The position numbers were made by a program, and so were the translations under genes. This document shows, one piece after another, positions 8,903-17,062 of a stretch of 43,501 nucleotides of DNA; position 1 is the stretch's first letter, and each line of letters begins with the position of its first letter. Location of the stretch: contig JAEYNY010000153.1 of NCBI GenBank assembly GCA_023412275.1, positions 1 to 43,501 on the forward strand, written 5' to 3'. The DNA is from Bacillota bacterium (GTDB taxonomy: Bacteria > Bacillota > Clostridia > Acetivibrionales > DSM-1351). The notes beneath the pieces are model-generated. The model ran no database searches, was not told the DNA's origin, and was given only the letters and a program-made list of their open reading frames with translations.

Positions 8903-8951
8903 AAGCCCTCCCCCACACAAACGAAGAATAAACTAATTATGACGACTAGTA

Positions 8952-8980
8952 TATCTTATGAACCAAACATATACCGAGTG
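8952..8980 (-). promoter_or_regulatory. Sigma-K-type promoter of dpaA-dpaB
   Basis: On the minus strand CACT (8980-8977), a 16-base spacer and CATAAGATA (8960-8952) match the B. subtilis sigma-K pattern (mACm, about 16, CATAnnnTA). It is about 50 bases upstream of the dpaA start. B. subtilis spoVF is expressed from sigma-K in the mother cell, so both sequence and expected biology agree. Confidence 0.7.
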
Positions 8981-9024
8981 CCTGTACCAAATACACTAAT
9001 TCTGATATTTTAGCATAACAAAAC

Positions 9025-9055
9025 AGACCGATGGTTTAATAAAGTCCATCGGTCT
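9025..9055 (-). terminator. Intrinsic terminator after the M16 peptidase gene
   Basis: AGACCGATGG pairs perfectly with CCATCGGTCT around an 11-base loop. On the minus strand the stem is followed by GTTTTGTT. It ends about 17 bases beyond the peptidase stop and isolates that gene from dpaA. Confidence 0.85.
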
Positions 9056-9071
9056 ATTTTGTTATAGAATT

Positions 9072-10307
9072 TTATATTTTGTTATTAATACTTCCAACTG
9101 CTGAAATACTCATTTTTTCAAAATCAAACACCCTTTTTATCATTTCATCAACACTGTCCATATTGACTCTGTCGATTTTCTGTAATATTTCTTCAGGAGT
9201 GTTTATTTTGCCAAGCATAAGTTCAGATTTCCCTATGCTGTTCATCCTGCTGCTGGTACTTTCCAACCCCAGAATGTAATTGCCCTTCAGCTGTTCTTTT
9301 GTCTTAGCCAGTTCATCCTTTGTTATGCCGTCTTTTATTATGAGATCTAATTCTGTTTTTGTTAAATCAATTACTGTTTGGAGGTACTCGGGATTCATTC
9401 CTGCATATATTACAAAAAGACCTGAACCCTGATAAGTAGATGGGTATGAATAAATGGAATAAACAAGTCCTCTTTTTTCTCTTATGTTCTGAAACAGGCG
9501 CGAACTCATTCCGCCTCCCAGTATGTTATTTAGAGATAATAAGGAATATAGCTTTTCGTTCCCGTGTTCAATACCTTCAAAGCCCATACATAAGTGAACC
9601 TGTTCTGTGTCTTTTTCACGTACAATTTTATTAACCTTGTACTGTGCAGAAGTAAATTTATTACTGAAGGTTTTTCCGAATTTCCAATCCTGAAAGTACT
9701 TATTAACAAGTTCAATAAGCTTTATTTCGTCAAAATTTCCTGCAACAGATATTACTGTGTTATAAGGTGTATAAAATTCATTCATGTACTTTAATATCCT
9801 ATCTTTGTCAAACTTGTTGATACACATTTCAGTACCAAGAATCGGATATCCTAATGGATTTCCATCCCAAACCATTTCAGAAAAAATATCATGTACCAGT
9901 TCCTCTGGGGTATCCTCATACATACCTATTTCTTCTATTACAACACGTTTTTCTACGTTGATATCATCACTGTCAAATGAGGAGTTGAAAAACATATCAG
10001 ATAATACATCCACTGCAATATCAAGATGGGTGTCCAGTGTTTTTGTATAATAGCATGTACATTCTTTACCGGTAAACGCATTTATTTGTCCGCCGATGGC
10101 GTCTATACATTCAGCAATATCCTTTGCCGACCTTTTAGAAGTACCTTTAAAAAGCATATGCTCAATAAAATGGGATATGCCGTTATTTTCTGAAGTTTCA
10201 TTTCTGGAACCAGTGCCAACCCAAATGCCTACTGAAACTGACCTAACATATGGAATTCTTTCATATACAAGTCTCAACCCGTTACTTAATTGTACTTTTT
10301 TGAACAT
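9072..10307 (-). CDS. mlpA: M16-family zinc metallopeptidase (MlpA/YmxG type)
   Basis: The 411-residue processing-peptidase-like protein has the inverted zinc motif HFIEH (H46, E49, H50) and the downstream acidic segment VVIEEIGMYEDTPEEL supplying the third ligand. The C-terminal half contains the family segment SSRLFQNIREKRGLVYSIYS. It is expected to degrade peptides in the cytoplasm; its exact substrate is unknown. In B. subtilis mlpA (ymxG) also lies downstream of pnp and just before the spoVF genes. The ATG at 10307 follows GGAGG. The next gene in B. subtilis, ymxH, is absent here. Confidence 0.9.
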   Translation of the reverse strand: MFKKVQLSNGLRLVYERIPYVRSVSVGIWVGTGSRNETSENNGISHFIEHMLFKGTSKRSAKDIAECIDAIGGQINAFTGKECTCYYTKTLDTHLDIAVDVLSDMFFNSSFDSDDINVEKRVVIEEIGMYEDTPEELVHDIFSEMVWDGNPLGYPILGTEMCINKFDKDRILKYMNEFYTPYNTVISVAGNFDEIKLIELVNKYFQDWKFGKTFSNKFTSAQYKVNKIVREKDTEQVHLCMGFEGIEHGNEKLYSLLSLNNILGGGMSSRLFQNIREKRGLVYSIYSYPSTYQGSGLFVIYAGMNPEYLQTVIDLTKTELDLIIKDGITKDELAKTKEQLKGNYILGLESTSSRMNSIGKSELMLGKINTPEEILQKIDRVNMDSVDEMIKRVFDFEKMSISAVGSINNKI

Positions 10308-10358
10308 CTAGTCCTCCGATGTATAATGTTTAAAGCCATAAAATTTTTAAATACATAA

Positions 10359-10390
10359 TTGGGCGTAAACCTCAAGAAGTCTACGCCCAA
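10359..10390 (-). other. Perfect stem-loop between pnp and the M16 peptidase gene
   Basis: TTGGGCGTA pairs with TACGCCCAA (9 bp, 14-base loop). On the gene strand no T-run follows the stem, so it is a poor intrinsic terminator. It may stabilise the pnp 3' end or be a processing point. The A-run on the other side would make it terminator-like only for an opposing transcript reading into pnp's tail, and no such gene is seen. Confidence 0.5.
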
Positions 10391-10416
10391 AAAAATCAAT
10401 TCACAAAATCAAGGAT

Positions 10417-12528
10417 TTATTTTTCTTCAGTAGTATTTTCCTCAGCCATAGCATCTTTTCTTGATAAATTGATTCTTCCTTGCTTGTCAATCTCAGTTAC
10501 TTTTACAAGAATTTCATCACCGATATTAACAACATCTTCAACTTTTTCAACTCTCTTTTTATCAAGCTTTGAAATGTGAACCAAACCGTCTTTACCCGGT
10601 AATATTTCAACAAATGCACCGAAAGTTGTTATTCTTACAACTTTACCGAGGTATACCTCACCCGGTTCGATATCCTTTGCTATTCCCTGAATAATTCTAA
10701 GAGCCTTTTGTGCTGCTGAACTGTCAGGAGTTAAAATATATACTCTACCGTCTTCTTCAATGTCTATTTTTACACCTGTTTCTGCGATTATCTTGTTTAT
10801 CATCTTTCCGCCTGGTCCAATGACATCACGGATTTTTTCAGGATCTATATTGGTAGTTATTATTTTGGGTGCATATTCTGAAAGGTCTTTTCTTGGTTGG
10901 GGTATAGCCTTCAAAATTACATCGTTAATAATCTGTAAACGACCTTTTTTTGTTAATTCAAAAGCCTGACGTATAATCTCATAGTTAAGACCATCAACCT
11001 TTATATCCATCTGAATAGCAGTGATACCTTCTGTAGTTCCTGCAACCTTAAAGTCCATGTCTCCAAAGAAGTCTTCTATACCCTGGATATCCATGAAGGT
11101 AACAAAGTTGTCTGGGTTCTCTTCATCTATAACCAAGCCCGCTGAAATACCGGCTACAGGTGCCTTAATAGGAACTCCTGCGTCCATGAGCGCCAGTGTA
11201 CTTCCGCACACACTTCCTTGTGAGGTTGAACCGTTTGACATCAATACTTCGGATACAAGTCTGAATGCATATGGAAATTCAGTTTCTGATGGAATTACAG
11301 GTACAAGTGATCTTTCAGCCAAAGCACCGTGTCCGATTTCTCTTCTTCCCGGACCTCTTGAAGTTTTTGCTTCACCAACACTGTAACCAGGGAAGTTGTA
11401 ATGGTGCATGTATCTCTTGGTTTCTTCAGTGTCAATACCGTCCATCTTCTGAACATCACCCATTGCACCAAGAGTTATAGTTGTCAACACCTGAGTCTGT
11501 CCTCTTTGGAAAAGACCTGATCCATGTGTTCTTGGCAGTATGCCAACTTCTGCGGAAAGAGGTCTTATCTCGTCAAGATTTCTTCCGTCAACACGCTTAC
11601 CTTCTTTTAATATATATTCACGTACTACTTTCTTTTCAAGCTTGTAAATAGCATCGTTTATCTTGCTTTCCATTTCAGGGAATTGTTCAGCCAAAGCCGT
11701 CTGAGTTTCTTCTGTTAATTCTGAAACCTTGGCATCTCTGTCCTGCTTGTCCGTTGCCAGAACCGCAATACGCATTTTATCATATGCGAATGCTTTAACA
11801 GCTGCAAATAAGTCCGCGGGAACATCTGCTGATTCATAAGTAAATTTAGGTTTACCAATCTCTTTTACTATTCCATCAATAAAGTCACAAATCTGCTTTA
11901 TTACTTCATGACCCTTTTTAATGGCTTCTAACATAACATCATCAGGAACTATATCCGCGCCTGCTTCAATCATTGTTATCTTTTCTTTTGTTCCGGCAAG
12001 TGTAACGTACATCTTGCTTTTTGCACGCTGTTCTTCATTTGGGTTTATAATTACTTCGCCATCTACCAAACCGAGAACAACTCCGCCGATAGGTCCGTTA
12101 AAGGGAATATCTGAAATACTTATTGCAACGGAAGCACCTATCATTGCAGCTATTTCAGGTGAATTATCCTGTTCCACCGACATTACTGTATTTACAACAG
12201 CTACATCATTTCTCAAATCCTTTGGGAAAAGAGGTCTGATTGGTCTGTCTATAACTCTTGAAGTCAATATTGCTTTTTCAGAAGGCTTTCCTTCTCTCTT
12301 GATAAATCCGCCCGGAATCTTTCCAACAGCATATAATCTTTCTTCATAATCAACGCTAAGCGGGAAGAAATCAATTCCATCTCTTGGTGAAGCTGAAGCG
12401 GTTGCAGAAGACATTATTACAGTATCTCCATATCTGATCAATGCTGACCCATTGGCCAATTGAGCAAGTTTCCCTGTTTCAACTGTTAGTGTTCTGCCTG
12501 CAAGTTCCATGCTAAATGTTTTAAACAT
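10417..12528 (-). CDS. pnp: Polyribonucleotide nucleotidyltransferase (PNPase)
   Basis: PNPase is the phosphorolytic 3'-5' exoribonuclease of mRNA decay. The 703-residue protein has all domains: first RNase PH domain (about 10-145), helical linker, second RNase PH domain (about 310-540), KH domain with the GPGG loop in RDVIGPGGKMINKII (about 555-600), and S1 domain (GEVYLGKVVRITTFGAFVEI, about 620-690). The ATG at 12528 follows TTAGGAGGACTTAT. It is downstream of rpsO, the common bacterial order, and has a long structured leader that may be an autoregulatory site (see 12559-12656). Confidence 0.98.
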   Translation of the reverse strand: MFKTFSMELAGRTLTVETGKLAQLANGSALIRYGDTVIMSSATASASPRDGIDFFPLSVDYEERLYAVGKIPGGFIKREGKPSEKAILTSRVIDRPIRPLFPKDLRNDVAVVNTVMSVEQDNSPEIAAMIGASVAISISDIPFNGPIGGVVLGLVDGEVIINPNEEQRAKSKMYVTLAGTKEKITMIEAGADIVPDDVMLEAIKKGHEVIKQICDFIDGIVKEIGKPKFTYESADVPADLFAAVKAFAYDKMRIAVLATDKQDRDAKVSELTEETQTALAEQFPEMESKINDAIYKLEKKVVREYILKEGKRVDGRNLDEIRPLSAEVGILPRTHGSGLFQRGQTQVLTTITLGAMGDVQKMDGIDTEETKRYMHHYNFPGYSVGEAKTSRGPGRREIGHGALAERSLVPVIPSETEFPYAFRLVSEVLMSNGSTSQGSVCGSTLALMDAGVPIKAPVAGISAGLVIDEENPDNFVTFMDIQGIEDFFGDMDFKVAGTTEGITAIQMDIKVDGLNYEIIRQAFELTKKGRLQIINDVILKAIPQPRKDLSEYAPKIITTNIDPEKIRDVIGPGGKMINKIIAETGVKIDIEEDGRVYILTPDSSAAQKALRIIQGIAKDIEPGEVYLGKVVRITTFGAFVEILPGKDGLVHISKLDKKRVEKVEDVVNIGDEILVKVTEIDKQGRINLSRKDAMAEENTTEEK

Positions 12529-12558
12529 ATAAGTCCTCCTAAGTTTTTTAATAGTTTT

Positions 12559-12656
12559 ACATATGCTATTTTAAAACTATAGACTGTAGCATGTAGATTC
12601 TACGCCAAAATGATTTTTGACGCACAATCTACCTTCTACCGTCTATAGCCATATGT
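12559..12656 (-). promoter_or_regulatory. Long stem-loop in the pnp leader
   Basis: The leader folds into one rod. Reading on the pnp strand, the paired blocks are an outer ACATATG/CATATGT, CTATAGAC/GTCTATAG, GTAG/CTAC, GTAGATT/AATCTAC and a tip in which GCGTCAAAA pairs with TTTTGGCGT around a 4-base loop. The two non-Watson-Crick pairs of the tip are G-U on the pnp strand but A-C on the other, which favours a sense-strand RNA structure. Enterobacterial pnp leaders have a comparable RNase III-cleaved hairpin used for autoregulation; extending this to a clostridium is inference. The 260-base region 12529-12788 otherwise holds the rpsO terminator and two weak promoter-like pairs (TTGTGG-17-TTATAG, TTGTGC-17-TAATAA). 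Confidence 0.65.
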
Positions 12657-12750
12657 GCTTTATTAGTATTATTTCATATTTTGCACAACTTATTTCCTAT
12701 AAATTATGCTTAAATATTTCCACAATAAATATGTACTCTGAATGCATATA

Positions 12751-12781
12751 AAAGCAGGCAGGCGGTTAGCCTGCCTGCTTT
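12751..12781 (-). terminator. Intrinsic terminator after rpsO
   Basis: AAAGCAGGCAGGC pairs perfectly with GCCTGCCTGCTTT (13 bp) around a 5-base loop, and on the minus strand the stem ends in TTTTATAT. It lies about 8 bases past the rpsO stop. It may be leaky, because pnp follows on the same strand. Confidence 0.85.
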
Positions 12782-12788
12782 TATATGA

Positions 12789-13052
12789 TTATTTTCTTAG
12801 ACCAAGTTTTTCAATAATTGCACGGTATCTTTCGATATCATTCTTTTTAAGATAATTTAACAAGCTTCTTCTTGCACCAACCATTTTAAGAAGTCCTCTT
12901 CCTGAATGGTAGTCCTTTTTATGAACCTTTAAGTGATCATTAAGGTGGTTGATTCTCTCTGTAAGAATAGCAACCTGAACTTCCGGTGAACCAGTATCAC
13001 CTTCGTGCAACTGATACTTAGCAATTATTTCCTGCTTTACATCTTTAACCAT
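12789..13052 (-). CDS. rpsO: 30S ribosomal protein S15
   Basis: The 87-residue protein matches the family length and its signature segments TGSPEVQVAILTERINHL, KDYHSGRGLLKMVGARRSLL and YLKKNDIERY. S15 binds the central domain of 16S rRNA early in 30S assembly. The frame extends 22 codons upstream, but MVKDVKQEIIAKYQLHEGD at 13052 is the expected start and has GGAGG 10 bases upstream. It has its own promoter and a leader of about 95 bases; S15 often regulates its own mRNA through leader structure, but I could not identify a defined site. Confidence 0.98.
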   Translation of the reverse strand: MVKDVKQEIIAKYQLHEGDTGSPEVQVAILTERINHLNDHLKVHKKDYHSGRGLLKMVGARRSLLNYLKKNDIERYRAIIEKLGLRK

Positions 13053-13154
13053 GTTTTTAATACCTCCAAAAATTTTGTTGAATCGCCATAAACCAGGTAA
13101 TTGGATGGAGTAACCCAAAAACGTAGTTAATGGTTAGAAATTTCATACCTATGT

Positions 13155-13183
13155 ATTTTAGCATAATACATAAATATTTACAA
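13155..13183 (-). promoter_or_regulatory. Promoter of rpsO
   Basis: On the minus strand TTGTAA, a 17-base spacer and TAAAAT, with an extended -10 TGC just before it. It is about 100 bases upstream of the rpsO start. The 263-base gap 13053-13315 also contains, on the plus strand, a GATAAT -10-like sequence near 13270 for the ABC genes, without a clear -35. Confidence 0.7.
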
Positions 13184-13315
13184 TGATTAATTTATGTATA
13201 TCATAAAGGTGGAAACCTTATATCACTATATTTTAACTTGTTCTATTTTTTTAATTATGGTAATATATGTGATAATTTGGTAAAGTACATTAACAATTAT
13301 TTCCGAGGGGTTTTT

Positions 13316-14119
13316 ATGAAGGTTTTTTTAGAAGTAATAAAACTAAATTTCAAGGTTTCTTTCCAGTACAAATGGACCTTTGCAATGACTCTACTTGTGC
13401 AACCCATATTGCTTTTCATAAATATAGCACTATTTAAAAGTATATATACTTATAATGATACAGCAAGCATAAAAGGTTATGGCTTTGAGCAGATGGTTTG
13501 GTATTATACCGCATATTATGTAGTTTTGAGCTTTGTATGGAACAGTATTACCAACCAAATATCAAGAAGTATTATTTCAGGAGAACTGGCCACAGATTTG
13601 CTGAGACCTATTACAGTTTTCCGATTTATGCTTGCAAGTGCCATTTCTTCCAGACTTGTGGCAATGTTGGCTGATTTTCTTCCGGGTATGATAATCTACA
13701 GTCTGATTCTGTTCCCTACATTTTTGACGTTAAAATCCTTTCTTTCCTTTCTTGTAATAACAGTACTAGCGTTTCTTCTGAACTATTTGTTTTCATTTCT
13801 ACTTGGAATGTCTGCAATGGTTATTAAGAACAATATGTCATTAAGTATTATAAGAGAGGTTTTGCAGGCTATAGTAGGTGGAGGAGTTATTCCTCTGGAG
13901 TTTATGCCTGTTTGGGTTAATAGGATTTTTGATTTTTTACCATTCAAATACATAATTTATTGGCCAATTCAATTCTTTCTTAACCGCGTTGAGGGAGACA
14001 CTCTTGGTTCACTGGTCAGGATCGGAAGCATACAGATTTTGTGGATAATTGCATTTTATGTGGTAATTCAAATTTTATGGAAGCGCCTCATAAAGAAATT
14101 CTGTGCAGCGGGAGGTTAA
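13316..14119 (+). CDS. ABC-2 type exporter permease (DUF990-like), first subunit
   Basis: The 267-residue hydrophobic protein has about six membrane segments (for example ALFKSIYTYN flanks and LVITVLAFLLNYLFSFLLG) and resembles the DUF990/ABC2_membrane_6 permeases that pair with a second permease and an ATPase. The frame is open further upstream, but ATG 13316 has GAGGGG five bases before it and gives MKVFLEVIKLNFKVSFQYKW, a typical cytoplasmic N-terminus. It ends CAAGG-stop, where the last codons form the ribosome site of the next gene. The substrate is unknown; relatives are often annotated as multidrug or daunorubicin-type exporters. Confidence 0.85.
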   Translation: MKVFLEVIKLNFKVSFQYKWTFAMTLLVQPILLFINIALFKSIYTYNDTASIKGYGFEQMVWYYTAYYVVLSFVWNSITNQISRSIISGELATDLLRPITVFRFMLASAISSRLVAMLADFLPGMIIYSLILFPTFLTLKSFLSFLVITVLAFLLNYLFSFLLGMSAMVIKNNMSLSIIREVLQAIVGGGVIPLEFMPVWVNRIFDFLPFKYIIYWPIQFFLNRVEGDTLGSLVRIGSIQILWIIAFYVVIQILWKRLIKKFCAAGG

Positions 14120-14120
14120 T

Positions 14121-14915
14121 ATGCTAAAATTGCTGAAATTATTCAAACTATTCATTTGGAATTGTAAAATGGATATATCTCGCAGTATGGAGTATAGATT
14201 CGATTTTATTATTGGTACTGTAATAGGCCTGGCTTTTTCCAGTGTAGGGCCGATTCTACAATATTTAATATTTACCCAGACAAAGGGCTTTCCCGGTTGG
14301 AACCTTGAACAGATAATTTTATTTCAGGGTATATTGTTGTTTATATCAGGTATAAAGGGAATGATTTTTGGTAATTTGCCCTTTTTTGTTACCGGAATTA
14401 TTCGAAAGGGCGATTTTGACAGACTGTTGCTTAAACCTTATTCTCCTATAGGTATTATTCTGGCAAGCGGCTTCAGTCTTAACAATATAGGTCCTCTTCT
14501 CTCTGGTGCATTTATAATGGCTTACTCCATAGTTAAAATGAATCTGCACATGGGATTTGTTCAGATTGCCATTTTTCTTCTGGCAATAGTTTTCGGTCTG
14601 GTTCTATATATGGGTTATGAAGTTCTGTACAGCAGCATAGCTATAAAGCTCGTACAAATTGGAAGGCTTGATGAATTAATGAATAGTCTGTTAAGATTTG
14701 GGGAATTCCCTGTAAATATTTTTTCCAAAACCTTGCAGTCAGCCCTCATTACAGTAATACCATTTGCAGTATGGGTTAACATCCCTGCAAACGCATTATT
14801 GAATAGGCTTGATTATACCGTCCCCATAACTTTTGTTTTCTGTGCTCTGTTCTTCTATGTCAGTCTGAAAATTTGGAACCATTTTCTAAAAAAATATACC
14901 AGTGCAGGAGGTTAA
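14121..14915 (+). CDS. ABC-2 type exporter permease (DUF990-like), second subunit
   Basis: The 264-residue, roughly six-helix permease is the partner of the preceding gene, probably forming a heterodimer. The frame opens with a GTG at 14103, but GGGAGG lies just before ATG 14121, one base after the upstream stop, so I start there. The N-terminus MLKLLKLFKLFIWNCKMDISRSMEYRFDF is followed by hydrophobic segments including GLALYMGYEV-type helices. It ends SAGG-stop with the same embedded ribosome site. No signal peptide. Confidence 0.85.
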   Translation: MLKLLKLFKLFIWNCKMDISRSMEYRFDFIIGTVIGLAFSSVGPILQYLIFTQTKGFPGWNLEQIILFQGILLFISGIKGMIFGNLPFFVTGIIRKGDFDRLLLKPYSPIGIILASGFSLNNIGPLLSGAFIMAYSIVKMNLHMGFVQIAIFLLAIVFGLVLYMGYEVLYSSIAIKLVQIGRLDELMNSLLRFGEFPVNIFSKTLQSALITVIPFAVWVNIPANALLNRLDYTVPITFVFCALFFYVSLKIWNHFLKKYTSAGG

Positions 14916-14919
14916 GCAC

Positions 14920-15903
14920 ATGAGTGAATATATAATAGATGTTGAAGGCTTAAAAAAGGATTTCAAGGTACATAAAAGAGATAAATCAGGTCTTCTGTCT
15001 TCCCTCAAGTCATTGTTCAGCAGGGATTACAAGCTTGTAAAGGCAGTAGAAAATCTGGATTTGAAGATACGCCAGGGGGAAATCAGGGGACTTATCGGTC
15101 CAAATGGTGCAGGAAAATCAACTACTATAAAAATCCTTTCGGGTATCTTATACCCTACCGAAGGAACTGTTAATGTCATGGGTTATACTCCCTGGGCACA
15201 AAGAGAACAGTATGTAAAAAAGATAGGTGTTGTATTTGGCCAGAAGTCACAGCTTGTGTGGGATTTACCTGCAATTGATACTTTCGCCCTGAATAAGCAA
15301 ATGTATAGTATTCCGGATAAAGTATTTGATAATAATATTAAATATTTCAAAGAATTGCTAAGCATTGGAGATGTTATTACAAAACCCGTCAGACAACTGT
15401 CTTTAGGTGAAAGAATGAAGTGTGAGTTCGTTTGTGCACTTTTGCATGAACCCCCTCTTGTCTATCTTGACGAGCCTACAATAGGGTTGGACATAATTTC
15501 AAAGGAAGCTATAAGATCTTTCATTAAAATGGTCAACAAGGAAAAGGGGACTACCTTTATAGTTACAACTCACGATTTAAGTGATATCGAAGACCTTTGT
15601 GAAAATGTCAGTATCATCAACAATGGTACAATAGTTTTCAATAATAGTATTGAAAAATTGAAAACTTATTTTTCAGATAAAAAGGTTATTGAAGTTAAGT
15701 TTTCCCGTCAGATTAATCCGTCCCTTCTCGAAGGTTTTAAAGTAACCTCTAGCGGACCATACTTTGTAAATATTGAGATTGAAACCATAAATACCAGTCT
15801 ACAGGACGAGATATCAAAAATTTTCAAAGAACTGCCCGTTCAGGATATAAATGTAAATAATATAAATATTGAAGAAGTAATAAAGCATATATACCTTAGC
15901 TAA
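14920..15903 (+). CDS. ABC exporter ATP-binding protein
   Basis: The 327-residue ATPase has Walker A GPNGAGKS (about 61-68), a Q-loop region VVFGQKSQLVWDLP, a signature LSLGERMKCE (a variant of LSGGQ), Walker B LVYLDEPTIGLD and a switch His in TTHDLSDIE. The C-terminal 90 residues are the extra domain found in exporters of the daunorubicin/DrrA type. The ATG at 14920 follows GGAGGTTAAGCAC. It is the third gene of a coupled permease-permease-ATPase operon, closed by the terminator at 15930-15977. LSLGE instead of LSGGE is common in this subfamily. Confidence 0.92.
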   Translation: MSEYIIDVEGLKKDFKVHKRDKSGLLSSLKSLFSRDYKLVKAVENLDLKIRQGEIRGLIGPNGAGKSTTIKILSGILYPTEGTVNVMGYTPWAQREQYVKKIGVVFGQKSQLVWDLPAIDTFALNKQMYSIPDKVFDNNIKYFKELLSIGDVITKPVRQLSLGERMKCEFVCALLHEPPLVYLDEPTIGLDIISKEAIRSFIKMVNKEKGTTFIVTTHDLSDIEDLCENVSIINNGTIVFNNSIEKLKTYFSDKKVIEVKFSRQINPSLLEGFKVTSSGPYFVNIEIETINTSLQDEISKIFKELPVQDINVNNINIEEVIKHIYLS

Positions 15904-15929
15904 CTTCTGAACCTTTGAAATATAAACAA

Positions 15930-15977
15930 GCACAAAGAATTTCGGGTTTACTTCGATTATCTTTGTGCCTGTTTTTT
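15930..15977 (+). terminator. Intrinsic terminator after the ABC exporter operon
   Basis: GCACAAAGA pairs with TCTTTGTGC around a 21-base loop, followed by CTGTTTTTT. It lies about 27 bases past the ATPase stop. The rest of the gap to 16096 is AT-rich with no clear element. Confidence 0.8.
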
Positions 15978-16096
15978 AATAAGTACATATCTAAATTAAA
16001 CATCTATTTCCTATAAATAAATAATTTTCTAGAAATTATGGATTATATTTACTTATTCTTATATACTTAATATGTTCTATATTTTATCGCAAGGAG

Positions 16097-17062
16097 ATGG
16101 TTTATATTAATAATAATTCTGATCTATTAAAAAAAATTGCCGATAATGTTGAAAATGTAATTGTAGGAAAAAGAAATGCTATTGAATTAGCAATAATCGC
16201 ACTTATTAGTAATGGACACGTTCTTTTAGAGGATGTCCCCGGTGTTGGTAAAACAAGCCTTGTTTCAGCTCTGGCCAAATCCATTTCGGCATCTTTTAAA
16301 AGAATTCAGTTTACACCTGATGTTCTTCCCTCTGACATAACCGGTTTTTCAATATATAATCAAAAAACTGGAGACTTCGAATTCAGGCCCGGAACTGCTA
16401 TGTGCCAGATTCTTCTTGCCGATGAAATTAACAGAACCTCTCCCAAAACTCAGTCTAGCTTGCTGGAGATAATGGAAGAGAACCAAGTCACTGTTGACGG
16501 CACAACATATAAGCTACCAAAACCATTTATGGTTCTGGCAACTCAAAATCCAATTGAATATATTGGTACCTACCCTCTTCCTGAGGCACAGATGGACAGG
16601 TTCTTTATAAAAATATCTCTTGGATACCCTCAGCAAGGTGAAGAAGTTTATATCTTATCAAGATTTTTGGAAGATAACCCATTGGAAACTCTTGAAGCAG
16701 TTGCGTCCAGTGACGATATTCTGCAAATTCAAAAAGATGTAAAACATGTTTACATAGATAAAACCTTGAAAAATTATGTCATTGATATTGTAAGTATGAC
16801 AAGAAAGAACCAGTATATTGCCCTTGGTGCAAGTCCGAGAGGTTCAATTGCAGTATGTCGTGCAGCACAAGCATGGGCGTATTTCAACGGCAGAGATTAC
16901 GTGATTCCGGAAGACATAAAAAAGATGCTTTTGCCTACCCTTTCACACAGACTTGTTTTAAAGCAGGAAGCCAAACTCAAAAAAATGTCTTCCTCTGACA
17001 TACTAACTTCAATAATTGACAAGGTATACATACCTATGGTAGATAACTATGAGAAAAAGTAG
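16097..17062 (+). CDS. MoxR-family AAA+ ATPase
   Basis: The 321-residue AAA+ protein has Walker A DVPGVGKTSL (about 46-55), Walker B ILLADEINRTSPKTQS, sensor I MVLATQNPIEY and the MoxR C-terminal lid. MoxR ATPases act as chaperones for neighbouring DUF58/VWA proteins. Start selection is awkward: the AAGGAG ribosome site (16091-16096) directly abuts the ATG at 16097, leaving no spacer. An ATT codon at 16106 would have a 9-base spacer but would be a very rare start. I keep the ATG. It overlaps the DUF58 gene by 14 bases. Confidence 0.93.
   Translation: MVYINNNSDLLKKIADNVENVIVGKRNAIELAIIALISNGHVLLEDVPGVGKTSLVSALAKSISASFKRIQFTPDVLPSDITGFSIYNQKTGDFEFRPGTAMCQILLADEINRTSPKTQSSLLEIMEENQVTVDGTTYKLPKPFMVLATQNPIEYIGTYPLPEAQMDRFFIKISLGYPQQGEEVYILSRFLEDNPLETLEAVASSDDILQIQKDVKHVYIDKTLKNYVIDIVSMTRKNQYIALGASPRGSIAVCRAAQAWAYFNGRDYVIPEDIKKMLLPTLSHRLVLKQEAKLKKMSSSDILTSIIDKVYIPMVDNYEKK

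Noticed and set aside
10359..10390. Intrinsic terminator of pnp
   Set aside because: The stem is perfect but no T-run follows on the pnp strand, so I list it as a stem-loop only.
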